Part shown: positions 1 to 8,299 of the stretch, one piece after another
Numbering within the stretch: position 1 is the first letter of the stretch
Layout: each line of letters opens with the position of its first letter
Source: Ruegeria sp. PrR005
GTDB taxonomy: Bacteria > Pseudomonadota > Alphaproteobacteria > Rhodobacterales > Rhodobacteraceae
Length of the DNA: 64,000 bases
Assembly: GCF_010500245.1 (NCBI RefSeq)
Contig: NZ_JAAGOX010000022.1
Coordinates: forward strand, 1 to 64,000
Direction: 5' to 3'
The notes under the pieces: model-generated
Told to the model about the DNA's origin: nothing
The model's input: the letters and a program-made list of their open reading frames with translations, nothing else
Database searches by the model: none
Position numbers and translations under genes: made by a program

Positions 1-77
1 CATAACCCGAAATCCATAAACAGAGGTGGCTCACTTCTCGATGAAAAACCCGGCTCACTTCTGGGTGGAAATCAACA
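1..77. mobile_element. End of an IS21-family-like insertion sequence
   Basis: These bases look like one terminus of an IS21-type element whose body lies left of the window. Two 22-base near-direct repeats start at 28 and 52, both beginning GGCTCACTTCT; tandem transposase-binding repeats of this kind are known from IS21-family ends. Read on the minus strand the outermost bases are TGTTGATTTCCACC, giving the TG/CA tip typical of the family. The proposed boundary at 77 coincides with the abrupt end of the neighbouring CoA-transferase frame. istA and istB themselves are not visible, so the family call rests on the terminus only. Confidence 0.65.
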
Positions 78-887
78 GTCCAGGGTCCTGAAGGCCCGGG
101 ACCCGGCCCTCCACCACCCGCTGCTGGTCTCCCACTGGCCCTCGGTCACAGCGCCGACAAAGATTTGTCGGCCCTCGGATGTCTCGAATATGTCGTAGAC
201 CGGCCACGAGAACTCGCGCTCCGGCATCGGTGGCGCCTCGCGGCCCTCAATGTCGAACTGAACCATGTGTTGTGCCACCAGCAGTAGGCAATTCTCAAAG
301 AGGCCGGTGCGCAGCACATGCCCTTTGCCGTCCTTGCCCCGTTCGAGCAGCGCCGCCAGAACGGCAAAGGCCCCGAACAGTCCGCCCATGATGTCGTTGG
401 CCGAAGATCCGATCCGCAGCGGTCGTCCGGTCGGTCCCGTCATGTAGGCCATGCCGGTCATCATCTGTACGACCTCGTCCATCGCCGTGCGGTTCTCGTA
501 TGGACCTTTCAGAAACCCCTTCAACGAAGAGACGATCAGCTGCGGATACCGCGCCCGCAAGACCTCGGGCGCAAATCCCATCTTTGCCAGTGAGCGATCC
601 CTGAAGTTCTCGATGAAAACGTCGGCACCCTTCAGCAGCTTGTGAAGTGCGTCGCGTCCTGCGTTCTGCTTGAGGTCGAGCGTGATGCTCTTCTTGCCGC
701 GGTTGAAAGTCGGATAGAACCCACGACCCATGCCGGTCAGCTTGCGCGTCTTGTCGCCCTCGGGCGGCTCCACCTTGATCACCTCGGCCCCCAACAGGGC
801 CAGAAACATTCCGCAGGACGGCCCCATAATCATGTGGGTCATTTCGACAACGCGGATACCCGCCAGTGGCCTGATGTCTTCGGTCAT
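72..887 (-). pseudogene. CoA-transferase family III (CaiB/BaiF), truncated by the IS
   Basis: The first ~240 residues read as a family III acyl-CoA transferase: an N-terminal GIRVVEMTHMIMGP segment, then EVIKVEPPEGD and the NRGKKSITLDLK stretch that follow the CoA-binding fold. Intact members run about 380-410 residues; this frame stops at 271, and its stop codon (72-74) lies inside the insertion-sequence terminus. The last ~20 residues before the junction do not look like the family, so a small deletion or frameshift near 130-150 may accompany the insertion. It is divergent from the LysR gene at 973, which was probably its regulator. The catalytic Asp region is retained, but loss of the C-terminal third should abolish the interlocked dimer. 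Confidence 0.75.
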
Positions 888-972
888 TGGATTTCCTCTC
901 GAATCCGACCATAGCCAAACCCTTGCGAACGCAATACTATAACGTTCTGATGCTTCCCTTCTGGTTTTTAGA

Positions 973-1908
973 ATGCTGGATACAAGACAACTCCTCTATT
1001 TCGCGACGATATATGAAACCGGATCGCTGGCGCAGGCATCGACCAACCTTCGGGTTGCGGCCTCTGCACTCAGCCATCACCTCGCTCAGTTGGAAACCCG
1101 GCTCGGCACACCGCTGTTTCTGCGCAAACCCCGTGGGATGGAGCCGACCGCCGCCGGACACCGGCTGCACGAACACGCCCGCTCGATCCTCAAGGTGATC
1201 GAGGCCGCGGAAACTGATCTGCTGAATCGCGAGGGAAAGGTTTCGGGACCGGTGTCCGTCGGCATGTCCTACTCCGCCGTCAAGGCAATCGGAGTTGCGT
1301 TCGTATCGCAGGTTGTGCGGGATTACCCGGCGGTGCAACTTGCGCTGACTGAAAGCCTTTCCGGAGCCGCGCTGTCACATTTGCTTGCTGCGGACATCGA
1401 CACCGCGCTGGTCTACAATCCGCCATCTGATCCGATGATCCGCGCCGAGCCTGTGCTGGAGGAAAAGATGGTTTGTATCGGCAGGCCGGAAATCATTGGT
1501 GATACCGACAGCCCCATCACCTACGCCGAACTTCTGGAACTGCCCATCATCCTGCTCCGCCAGGGCGTTTCGGCGCGTGCTATAATGGATGACGTCACGC
1601 TTCTGAAAAAGATCGAAACGCGCGCGGTCCTGCAGATGAACTCGGTGCAAGCCATTGCCGGTGCGATCGAGGCCGGCCTTGGGTGCGTGATTGGCACCTC
1701 GCTGTTCATGCGGGATCAGCTGCAACGCGGCACCGTCCGAGCACGATCGATTGCAAGCCCGGAACTGTCCCGCACGCTCTACCTTTGTCATCTGTCCTCG
1801 CGGCCGCACACATATGCCTCTGAAGAAATGCGTGCGTTGTTGCTAGCTCATGTCCGTGAGGCTGTCCGGTCCGGCATCTGGGAAGCACAACTGGTGTTGG
1901 CCGAATGA
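973..1908 (+). CDS. LysR-family transcriptional regulator
   Basis: 311 residues, the usual LysR length. Residues 1-62 form the winged helix-turn-helix (start LDTRQLLYFATIYETGSL, recognition region ASALSHHLAQLE), and residues ~90-300 the periplasmic-binding-protein-like effector domain. The gene is divergent from the truncated CoA-transferase gene with only 85 bases between the starts, the usual arrangement for a LysR protein controlling its neighbour. With that target broken by the insertion sequence, this regulator may now be orphaned. The effector is not predictable from the sequence. Confidence 0.9.
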   Translation: MLDTRQLLYFATIYETGSLAQASTNLRVAASALSHHLAQLETRLGTPLFLRKPRGMEPTAAGHRLHEHARSILKVIEAAETDLLNREGKVSGPVSVGMSYSAVKAIGVAFVSQVVRDYPAVQLALTESLSGAALSHLLAADIDTALVYNPPSDPMIRAEPVLEEKMVCIGRPEIIGDTDSPITYAELLELPIILLRQGVSARAIMDDVTLLKKIETRAVLQMNSVQAIAGAIEAGLGCVIGTSLFMRDQLQRGTVRARSIASPELSRTLYLCHLSSRPHTYASEEMRALLLAHVREAVRSGIWEAQLVLAE

Positions 1909-2296
1909 CGTGAACCACAGGCAGCTGCCGCTTGCCAAGCGAGGAGCACCCTGATCAAGTAAAACTTTCCCTGAGTTGGAGTGGAAATGCCATGACTATA
2001 TCTCACTCAGATGATCGGGAAGTTGAGGAGAAATGGATAGACCCAACGGCGCATCCCATTGAGTTTCTGGGTCATTGAACTGCGCGAAGCCCTAGTACCC
2101 CTATGTGAAGATCAATGGGATGCATTCTGGCGCCGCTATATCCACTACTCGAAAGCTTCCATAGGAAACAGCGTGGGGATTGTGAACAAACCGCCTGGAG
2201 ATAGAGTCTGCGGAACCCGAAATGAAGGCGAAGACCCTCGATCTTGACTGTGCAATTTGCGCCAGACCACACTGGCCGGAGCGTGACTGCGGGGTG
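1909..2296. other. 388-bp intergenic stretch, no convincing gene
   Basis: This stretch lies between two genes that converge on it, and is visibly less GC-rich than its flanks. It contains a 28-codon frame at 1992-2078 preceded by a GGAG-like sequence and a 62-codon frame at 2059-2247. Neither resembles a family I know. The segment may be decayed coding sequence or foreign DNA, in line with the IS remains on both sides. No clear terminator was found. Confidence 0.4.
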
Positions 2297-2725
2297 TCAC
2301 ACCCACGCCAATGCCGCCAGGATCACCACCAGATAGCGCGTGCCCTTGGCCAGCAGGACGATCGGGATGAAACTCCGTAGCGGTTCGCGCATTACCCCAG
2401 CCACCACGGTCAAAGGATCGCCGATGATCGGAACCCAGCTGGCCAGCAAGCTCCAGCGTCCGTAACGGTGATAGCGGGTTTCCGCGCGTTGCAATGCAGC
2501 CGGCGACACCGGGAACCAGCGCCTGTCGCGGAACCTCCGCAGGAAACGGCCACAATACCAGTTCACCACTGACCCGAGCACGTTGCCAAGGGTGGCCACG
2601 CAGAACAGTCCTGCCACCCACAGGTCGGGGTTGGTGACAAGGTAGGCTAGCAACGCCTCGGATTGCATCGGCAGGATGGTGGCTGCGGCAAATGCCGCTC
2701 CGAACAGGCCCAGATAGGTCCACAC
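2297..2725 (-). CDS. YqaA-family small membrane protein
   Basis: 142 residues with hydrophobic segments near residues 5-30, 36-58, 90-112 and 118-142. The layout and the central ATLGNVLGSVVNWYCGRF motif match YqaA-type proteins, which are short relatives of the DedA/VTT membrane family; several DedA members support lipid flipping and membrane homeostasis. The start is the ATG at 2725, only 24 bases after the stop of the DUF411 gene, so the two are probably cotranscribed. YqaA proteins have no firmly established biochemical role. Confidence 0.8.
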   Translation of the reverse strand: MWTYLGLFGAAFAAATILPMQSEALLAYLVTNPDLWVAGLFCVATLGNVLGSVVNWYCGRFLRRFRDRRWFPVSPAALQRAETRYHRYGRWSLLASWVPIIGDPLTVVAGVMREPLRSFIPIVLLAKGTRYLVVILAALAWV

Positions 2726-2749
2726 GCTATTGGCAGCCCGGCGGCAGTA

Positions 2750-3217
2750 TCACGCCGCCTCGTAGTGGCGATACACCTCGGCCGATCCATCCCGGCGCAT
2801 CAGCATCACGTCATAGGCCTCGCGCTCAGCCTCCGGCCCCATTCCGGGCGACCCGTAGGGCATGCCCGGCACCGACAGCCCCACTGCATCAGGTCGCTCG
2901 GTCAGGAGACGGTAGATTTCGGCGACCGGAACGTGGCCCTCGACCACGTAACCCTCAACAAGGGCGGTATGGCAGGAGGCCATTGCCTCGGTCACCCCGC
3001 TGATCGCCTTGAAGCGATTGAGTTCGTCCTGCCCGACATTCGCCTGCTGGACCTGGAATCCCTCTGCCTCGAGGATCTCAATCCAGGCCGAGCAGCAGCC
3101 ACAATCGGGGTTCTTGAAGACCCGGATTTCAAGCCCGGCAGCCGAAAGACGGGCAGGCACACAGCACGCCGCCGCAATCGCACCCAGAAATCCCCGTCGT
3201 GAAAGCCGATCAATCAT
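2750..3217 (-). CDS. DUF411 exported metal-binding protein
   Basis: 155 residues from the ATG at 3217. An N-terminal RLSRRGFLGAIAAACC segment is a Tat-type leader (twin arginine followed by a hydrophobic stretch). The mature part begins with EIRVFKNPDCGCCSAW, whose CxCC cluster is the hallmark of DUF411 proteins. These are often found near copper-resistance genes and are thought to bind copper. The centre has HTALVEGYVVEGHVP and GLSVPGMPYGSPGM, also typical. The longer frame to 3337 is not preferred because the leader begins at 3217. It is followed after 24 bases by the YqaA gene. Confidence 0.85.
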   Translation of the reverse strand: MIDRLSRRGFLGAIAAACCVPARLSAAGLEIRVFKNPDCGCCSAWIEILEAEGFQVQQANVGQDELNRFKAISGVTEAMASCHTALVEGYVVEGHVPVAEIYRLLTERPDAVGLSVPGMPYGSPGMGPEAEREAYDVMLMRRDGSAEVYRHYEAA

Positions 3218-3512
3218 GCCAAACCCTCCAAAGCCGCAATGATCAATGTGTAGTCTGCCGCTGACGCTGACAAGACCATGTTGAGCTGTGGTCAGGGTCG
3301 TGATCGCATCCGGAAGGGACCGGATACGTCGGTCCATCAGTCAGCAACGTGCCGCGCTCGCCGTATCTTTCCGCTCGTACAACACATCACGTTCCGGCCA
3401 TTGAGGGGCGACCGGAAACCCGAGGACGAACGTGGGCCGCATCCTGATGGCGCTGGTCAAAAAAGGCAGAGCCACATTCAGGCCAGGGCCTTCACGGTCG
3501 CCTCCCGAGATC
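3218..3512. other. Intergenic region between MFS gene and DUF411 gene
   Basis: 295 bases separate the end of the leftward MFS gene from the start of the leftward DUF411 gene. It must contain the promoter of the DUF411/YqaA pair. I see no RNA, repeat or convincing terminator in it. Confidence 0.4.
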
Positions 3513-4673
3513 TCAGGCTCTTTTCAACATCAGAAGCGCAAAGAATGCCGCAAGGCCGATCCCGGCCGTCAGCCAGATGGCCGACAGGCCCCAGGCCGTG
3601 AGCGCGGCGCCAAAGACAAGCGGTGCCGCCGCTTGCAAGATCCGCGCCGGCGCATTGAGCCAGCCAAGGCGCCGCCCATATCCGGCCGCACCGAACAGGG
3701 CCAAGGGCAGTGTGCCCTTGGCAATGGTCAGGATCCCGTTGCCTGCCCCGTGCAGCAGGGCAAAGGCATAGGCTGCCGGCCCGCCAAAGCTGACCAGCAC
3801 CACGGCAGCGACCGGATGCGCCGCGGCGGCCACACGGGTCAGGACCAGGGGATGAACCCGGCGGAGCAGGCCGAATTCCAGGACGCGCGCAGCGACCTGC
3901 GCCGGACCGATGAGCGCCCCGGCTGCGATGGCGACCGCTGTGCTGGCCCCCGCGGCCTGTAGCAGGCCGGGCAGATGCGCGGCCATCGCGGTCGAGTTGA
4001 ACCAGGTCGCAGCAAAGACGAAGGCAAGCAATCCCAGCGCCAGGCGTGACGGCGGCGGGCCGTCCTCGACGGGCATGGCAGGCGCGGGGGGCGTCCTGGT
4101 GCCCTTGGGCAGCCAGGCGTTCAGTGGCAGCGCGACAACCAGATGGATCAACGCCCAGCCCAGGCAGGCCTCGCGCCAGCCCCAGGTCGCCAACATCAGC
4201 CCCGACAGCGGCCAACCCACCGTGCTGGCAAAGCCGGCGATCAGGGTGATGCCGGTGATCGGCCCGCGCGCCTCCCTTCCATAGATGCCCGCCAGTGTGG
4301 CGAACCCCGCCTCGTAAAGCCCGATCCCCATGCCAAGCCCGATCACCGCCCACCCTGCGAACAGGACCACCGCAGTTGGCGCCACCGCAAGCAGAACAAG
4401 CCCGGCGGCAAAAACGAGGTTCGACAGCATCAGGACGCCCCGCCCGCCAAATCCGTCTATGCGCGCTCCGGCCCAGGGACCGACCATTGCCGAGACTACC
4501 ATCGCCATCGAGAAGGCGCCAAAGACCCAGACCGGCGACAGGCCGAGGTCTTTGGCCATCGGCACGGCCAGGACCGCAGGGATGTAGTAGCTAGAGGCCC
4601 AACTCACGGTGAGGGACGTGCCAAGCGCCGTGACGATCAGACCGCGCCGGTCCGGGGAGAGTCTGGAGATCAT
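3513..4673 (-). CDS. Major facilitator superfamily transporter
   Basis: 386 residues made of about twelve hydrophobic segments in two halves separated by a polar linker around residues 200-215 (proline-rich, PAPAMPVEDGPPPS). The first half shows GPWAGARIDGFGGRG in the loop between helices 2 and 3, where MFS carriers keep a Gly-Asp/Arg motif. The substrate cannot be told from sequence. The product acts in the inner membrane, probably as a proton-driven exporter. It stands alone in its orientation, with decayed permease sequence directly upstream. Confidence 0.85.
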   Translation of the reverse strand: MISRLSPDRRGLIVTALGTSLTVSWASSYYIPAVLAVPMAKDLGLSPVWVFGAFSMAMVVSAMVGPWAGARIDGFGGRGVLMLSNLVFAAGLVLLAVAPTAVVLFAGWAVIGLGMGIGLYEAGFATLAGIYGREARGPITGITLIAGFASTVGWPLSGLMLATWGWREACLGWALIHLVVALPLNAWLPKGTRTPPAPAMPVEDGPPPSRLALGLLAFVFAATWFNSTAMAAHLPGLLQAAGASTAVAIAAGALIGPAQVAARVLEFGLLRRVHPLVLTRVAAAAHPVAAVVLVSFGGPAAYAFALLHGAGNGILTIAKGTLPLALFGAAGYGRRLGWLNAPARILQAAAPLVFGAALTAWGLSAIWLTAGIGLAAFFALLMLKRA

Positions 4674-4727
4674 GATGCGGTTCGATCTGAGAGAGAACGG
4701 CGAGACGATGCGCCTCGCCGAAAGGGA

Positions 4728-4949
4728 TCATAGCACCGACACCAAGAGCTGGAACAGCATCCCCGCAGCAATGGCGCCGTTCGGCGACAGCCCTATATAA
4801 GCCGCAGAGACCGGCGGCTGCGCCAGAGCCCAGACCGCCATCGCCGCCGGGACCGAGGTGGCGCCACCTGCCACGGGAAAGGCCATCCCGGCCGCCAGCG
4901 CCATGCCCTACTCAATCGGCCCGCCGACCAAAGGCAGGGCGGCATAGCC
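4728..4949 (-). pseudogene. C-terminal remnant of a permease (DUF318/YraQ-like)
   Basis: On the minus strand 4949-4728 encodes a 74-codon frame reading GYAALPLVGGPIE, a TAG stop at 4908-4910, then MALAAGMAFPVAGGATSVPA and a final hydrophobic stretch before a natural stop. It resembles the last helices of YraQ/DUF318-type permeases, some of which are linked to metal or arsenic efflux. The frame begins exactly at the inverted repeat of the IS remnant at 4949, so the rest of the gene was lost there. The in-frame TAG shows continued decay. Family assignment is by eye and moderate. Confidence 0.5.
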
Positions 4950-5156
4950 TGTCCACTTAACCTTCTTGACTGACGAATGACATGACGATTTCGATGGGCC
5001 GTCGGCCCATGTTGCGGTATCCGAGATGCGGGCGCTCGGTGTTGTAGTGGATTAGCCAGGTATCGAGATTGGCCTGCAGCGCCTCGACGGTCTCGTAGAA
5101 AGTCTCGCGCATCTTCACCCGGAAGAATTCGTCAGTCAATAAGGTTAAGTGGACAG
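4949..5156. mobile_element. 208-bp internally deleted IS remnant with 30-bp inverted ends
   Basis: Bases 4949-4978 and 5127-5156 are inverted repeats with a single mismatch over 30 bases; the tips read CTGTCCACTTAACCTT. Between them lies only the last ~55 codons of a DDE transposase on the minus strand, whose stop codon falls within the left repeat. The structure is that of a MITE-like derivative: both ends kept, most of the transposase gone. The flanks (CATAGCC and GAAAGGT) show no obvious target duplication. The remnant abuts the permease pseudogene and sits 110 bases from tRNA-Pro. Confidence 0.75.
4957..5133 (-). pseudogene. DDE transposase C-terminal fragment (IS481/IS3-like)
   Basis: The frame reads DEFFRVKMRETFYETVEA, then HYNTERPHLGYRNMGRRP, the C-terminal part of an rve integrase-core transposase. 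The YNTERPHLGY motif surrounds the final part of the DDE fold in IS481 and IS3 elements. The first two catalytic acidic residues and the helix-turn-helix are missing. The open frame continues to 5202 but those extra codons derive from the inverted repeat and outside sequence. It cannot encode an active enzyme. Confidence 0.75.
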
Positions 5157-5235
5157 AAAGGTTAATCAAGAACGAACAGGGTTCAAAACTTGACGAACCC
5201 AATAAGAAATGTTCGACAAAGTGAATAGTAATGTA

Positions 5236-5261
5236 AATTAAAACAGTCGCATGGATGCGAC
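5236..5261 (-). terminator. Rho-independent terminator after tRNA-Pro
   Basis: On the minus strand GTCGCAT and ATGCGAC (5246-5252 and 5255-5261) form a short GC stem directly followed by TGTTTTAATTT. It begins 3 bases after the tRNA CCA end, so it should end the tRNA transcript. Confidence 0.6.
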
Positions 5262-5263
5262 AT

Positions 5264-5340
5264 TGGTCGGAGTGAGAGGATTCGAACCTCCGGCCCCTGC
5301 CTCCCGAAGACAGTGCTCTACCAGGCTGAGCTACACTCCG
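5264..5340 (-). tRNA. tRNA-Pro (anticodon CGG)
   Basis: A 77-base cloverleaf on the minus strand: acceptor stem CGGAGTG pairing with CACTCCG, discriminator A and encoded CCA at 5264-5266. The D arm is AGCTCAGCCTGGTAGAGC, the anticodon stem CTGTC/GGCAG encloses loop TTCGGGA, giving anticodon CGG, and the T arm contains GGTTCGAATCC. It reads CCG codons. There is no sign that the IS remnant beside it used the tRNA as an attachment site. Confidence 0.95.
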
Positions 5341-5468
5341 ACCGTGGCGCGTGATCTATACCCGACATTTCGCACATGCAAGAGGTATTCTGTCCGATTG
5401 CGTGGAATCAGGACCGCTTGCCCACCACGGGGAGTTGCGGGAAACTGGACCCAAACGAGCGGTGAAAG

Positions 5469-7061
5469 ATGGACGGAAATTTCTTCTTACTGGTTGGCGG
5501 TATAGGCATGTTTCTCCTGGGGATGGAGATCATGACGGCCGCCTTGCGCGATGCGGCAGGCAGCAACCTGCGCACGATCCTGACACGCTTTACCACCACG
5601 CCCATGCGGGGTGTCCTGACCGGCGCCGCGACGACGGCGGTGGTACAATCCTCAAGCGCGACAACCGTGATGACGGTCGGATTTGTCGGAGCGGGGCTGT
5701 TGTCCATGCCACAGGCGCTGGGCGTGCTGTTCGGGGCCAATATCGGAACAACCGCAACGGGCTGGCTGGTCTCTATACTGGGCTTCAAGCTCAAGCTCGG
5801 CAACATCGCCATGGCGCTGCTTCTGCCGGCGGCGCTGGCCGATCTTCTGGGCAGGGGCACCATCGCGCGGGCCGGGCGTGTCCTCGCTGGGCTGTGCCTG
5901 TTGTTGATCGGTCTTGACCTGATGCAGTCCGGAGCAGGCGACCTTACGGCCTATGTCACTCCGGACATACTGCCCAGCGCGGGGCCGCTGGGGCTCTTGG
6001 CCATCGTCGGGCTTGGCGCGGGCATCACGATTGTGATGCAATCCTCCAGCGCGGCAATGGCCTTGTCGCTGGTCATGCTGTCGGCCGGGGCGATTTCGCT
6101 GGTGCAGGCGGCGGCGATTGTCATCGGAATGAACATCGGCACGACTTTTACCGCCGTGCTTGCCTCGACCGGCGGATCGGTCCCGATGCGGCAGACGGCC
6201 CTGGCCAATCTCTTGTTCAACATTGTGACATCCGTCATCGCCTTTCCCACTCTGCTGCTGATACGTCCGTTCCTGGAGCATATGGCCGATAACAGAGACG
6301 CAATGACCGCGCTGCTGGTGTTTCATACCGGGTTCAACCTGGTGGGAACCGCGTTGTTCCTGCCATGGACCGCCCGGTTCGCCGATTGGGTTGCGCGTAT
6401 CATGCCGGACAAGAAACCCGACCGCCTGTTCATTCTCGACCGTGGAATACTGGGCGATGCAAACACCGCCCTGCTGACGGCGCAATCGGCCACGGCCCTG
6501 GTCGCCGGGCGGCTGTTTTCAGCGCTCGCCTCGGCAATGGCCGAGCGGCCGGATTATCGGCCTCTGTCCGCGCTCGGCGTATGTGAATACGCACTCGAGG
6601 ATCTGCGCGGCTTCCTGTCCGAGATCAGTCTTTCCAAGGAACGCCGGACCGAGATGCTGGTCTATTCCGACCTGTTGCACCAGATCGACCATCTGTCACG
6701 GTTGCTGGAGCGGGCGACACAGACCGAGAACATCGACAAGCTGTTGAACGACCGGCTGTTGCGCAGGCCAACCCTTGCCACTGGTGCCGCGCTTGGGCAA
6801 GCCAGTGGAGCTTTGGCTGCCAGTGGGACGGTCAAGAGGCTGGAACGCCTGGGCGGGATCGTTCACGCCCGGCGCAATCGTCACCGGCGCGCGATGCTGC
6901 TCGGGGAACATGCCGGATTATTCAAGTTGACCGAGGTCTTTTCGCACACCGATGCCATGCGCTGGCTGGATCGGGTGCTGCACCATGCCGAGCGCGTCGC
7001 GCATTATCATCGGTCGGCGGCCGGTGGATTGCCTGCGGCGGACGGGTCCACCGCAGGCTGA
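5469..7061 (+). CDS. Na+/phosphate symporter family protein with PhoU-like tail
   Basis: 530 residues. The N-terminal ~320 residues hold two inverted Na/Pi-cotransporter repeats, each with the QSSSA signature (residues ~61-65 and ~180-184) flanked by glycine-rich helices. The region from about 340 to 520 is soluble, helical and PhoU-like, as in NptA/YjbB proteins. It probably moves phosphate with sodium at the inner membrane; the direction is uncertain, as YjbB exports while NptA imports. It starts at ATG 5469 after a GGTGAAAG ribosome site. It is monocistronic and converges on leuB with a 6-base gap. Confidence 0.88.
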   Translation: MDGNFFLLVGGIGMFLLGMEIMTAALRDAAGSNLRTILTRFTTTPMRGVLTGAATTAVVQSSSATTVMTVGFVGAGLLSMPQALGVLFGANIGTTATGWLVSILGFKLKLGNIAMALLLPAALADLLGRGTIARAGRVLAGLCLLLIGLDLMQSGAGDLTAYVTPDILPSAGPLGLLAIVGLGAGITIVMQSSSAAMALSLVMLSAGAISLVQAAAIVIGMNIGTTFTAVLASTGGSVPMRQTALANLLFNIVTSVIAFPTLLLIRPFLEHMADNRDAMTALLVFHTGFNLVGTALFLPWTARFADWVARIMPDKKPDRLFILDRGILGDANTALLTAQSATALVAGRLFSALASAMAERPDYRPLSALGVCEYALEDLRGFLSEISLSKERRTEMLVYSDLLHQIDHLSRLLERATQTENIDKLLNDRLLRRPTLATGAALGQASGALAASGTVKRLERLGGIVHARRNRHRRAMLLGEHAGLFKLTEVFSHTDAMRWLDRVLHHAERVAHYHRSAAGGLPAADGSTAG

Positions 7062-7067
7062 AAGGTT

Positions 7068-8171
7068 TTACAGGCTGGCGTCGAGCGCGGCCACCACGGC
7101 ATCGCCCATCTGGGTGGTCGACACGGGGGTTACCCCTTCGTCGCCCAGCAAGTCCGCGGTACGTACGCCATCGGCCAACACCTTCTCTACTGCGGCTTCC
7201 AGGCGGTCCGCCTCAGCGCCCTGGTCAAAGCTGTAACGCAGCGCCATGGCAAAGCTGAGAATGCAGGCGATCGGGTTCGCCTTGCCCTGGCCCGCGATGT
7301 CGGGGGCAGAGCCGTGTACCGGTTCATACAACGCCTTGGGGCGGCCATTGGCCATCGGGGCGCCCAGCGACGCCGACGGCAGCATGCCCAGAGACCCGGT
7401 CAGCATGGCTGCACAGTCAGACAGGATGTCGCCGAACAGGTTGTCGGTCACGATCACGTCGAACTGCTTGGGTGCGCGGACCAGCTGCATGGCGCCGTTG
7501 TCGGCGTACATGTGGCTCAGTTCCACTTCGGGATAGTCCTTGCCCACCCGGGTCACCACCTCGCGCCAGAGCACGCCGGATTCCATCACGTTGGCCTTTT
7601 CCATCGAGCAAAGCTTCTTGTTCCGGCGCATCGCCAGTTCAAAGGCGGAACGCGCGGCGCGTTCGATCTCGCTCTCGGTATAGCGCTGGGTGTTGATACC
7701 CACACGTTCGTTGCCTTCCTCGAAGATGCCGCGCGGCTCGCCGAAATAGACGCCCGATGTCAGTTCGCGCACGATCATGATGTCGAGCCCGGCCACCACG
7801 TCCTTTTTCAGCGACGAGAAGTCGGCCAGCGCATCGAAGCACTGGGCCGGACGCAGGTTCGAGAAAAGGTCCATCTCCTTGCGCAGGCGCAACAGGCCGC
7901 GTTCGGGTTTCAGGCTGAAGTCGAGGTCGTCGTATTTCGGGCCGCCCACGGCGCCCAGCAGAACCGCGTCGACTTCTTGCGCTTTGGCCATGGTTTCATC
8001 GGCCAACGGCACACCGTGCACGTCATAGGCCGCACCGCCGACCAGGTCTTCGCTCACGTCGAATTTCAGGCTTCGATTGGCACCGAACCAGTCGATGATC
8101 TTGCGCACTTCGGCCATGACTTCCGGGCCGATACCGTCACCGGGAAGGATGAGGAGCGAAGGGTTGGGCAT
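7068..8171 (-). CDS. leuB: 3-isopropylmalate dehydrogenase
   Basis: 367 residues, the normal length. It oxidises and decarboxylates 3-isopropylmalate with NAD in leucine synthesis. The N-terminal [17 protein letters not shown] segment, the [15 protein letters not shown] loop, and the substrate- and Mg-binding [12 protein letters not shown] motif are all present, as is the [14 protein letters not shown] motif near the NAD site. The ATG at 8171 is chosen over an upstream frame because it has AGGAGA spaced 6 bases before it. leuC and leuD lie 4-7 kb further right on the same strand, separated by unrelated genes. Confidence 0.97.
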   Translation of the reverse strand: MPNPSLLILPGDGIGPEVMAEVRKIIDWFGANRSLKFDVSEDLVGGAAYDVHGVPLADETMAKAQEVDAVLLGAVGGPKYDDLDFSLKPERGLLRLRKEMDLFSNLRPAQCFDALADFSSLKKDVVAGLDIMIVRELTSGVYFGEPRGIFEEGNERVGINTQRYTESEIERAARSAFELAMRRNKKLCSMEKANVMESGVLWREVVTRVGKDYPEVELSHMYADNGAMQLVRAPKQFDVIVTDNLFGDILSDCAAMLTGSLGMLPSASLGAPMANGRPKALYEPVHGSAPDIAGQGKANPIACILSFAMALRYSFDQGAEADRLEAAVEKVLADGVRTADLLGDEGVTPVSTTQMGDAVVAALDASL

Positions 8172-8299
8172 GGGGCGTCTCCTAGCGTTACGTCGCAATC
8201 GCCCTAGCGTGGCGCGCGCATCCGGTCAATGCGGCGCAGGACCCAAAATCAACGGAAAACACCAGAAAACGGGCGGTTTGGGGCCTGAGAGGCTTTGTC

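Noticed and set aside
2059-2247. 62-codon frame in the intergenic region after the first LysR gene
   Set aside because: No ribosome site, no recognisable family, and odd residue use; probably non-coding or decayed sequence.
5157-5263. AT-rich segment beside tRNA-Pro as an integration attachment site
   Set aside because: No repeat of the tRNA 3' end and no integrase were found; only a terminator and IS debris.
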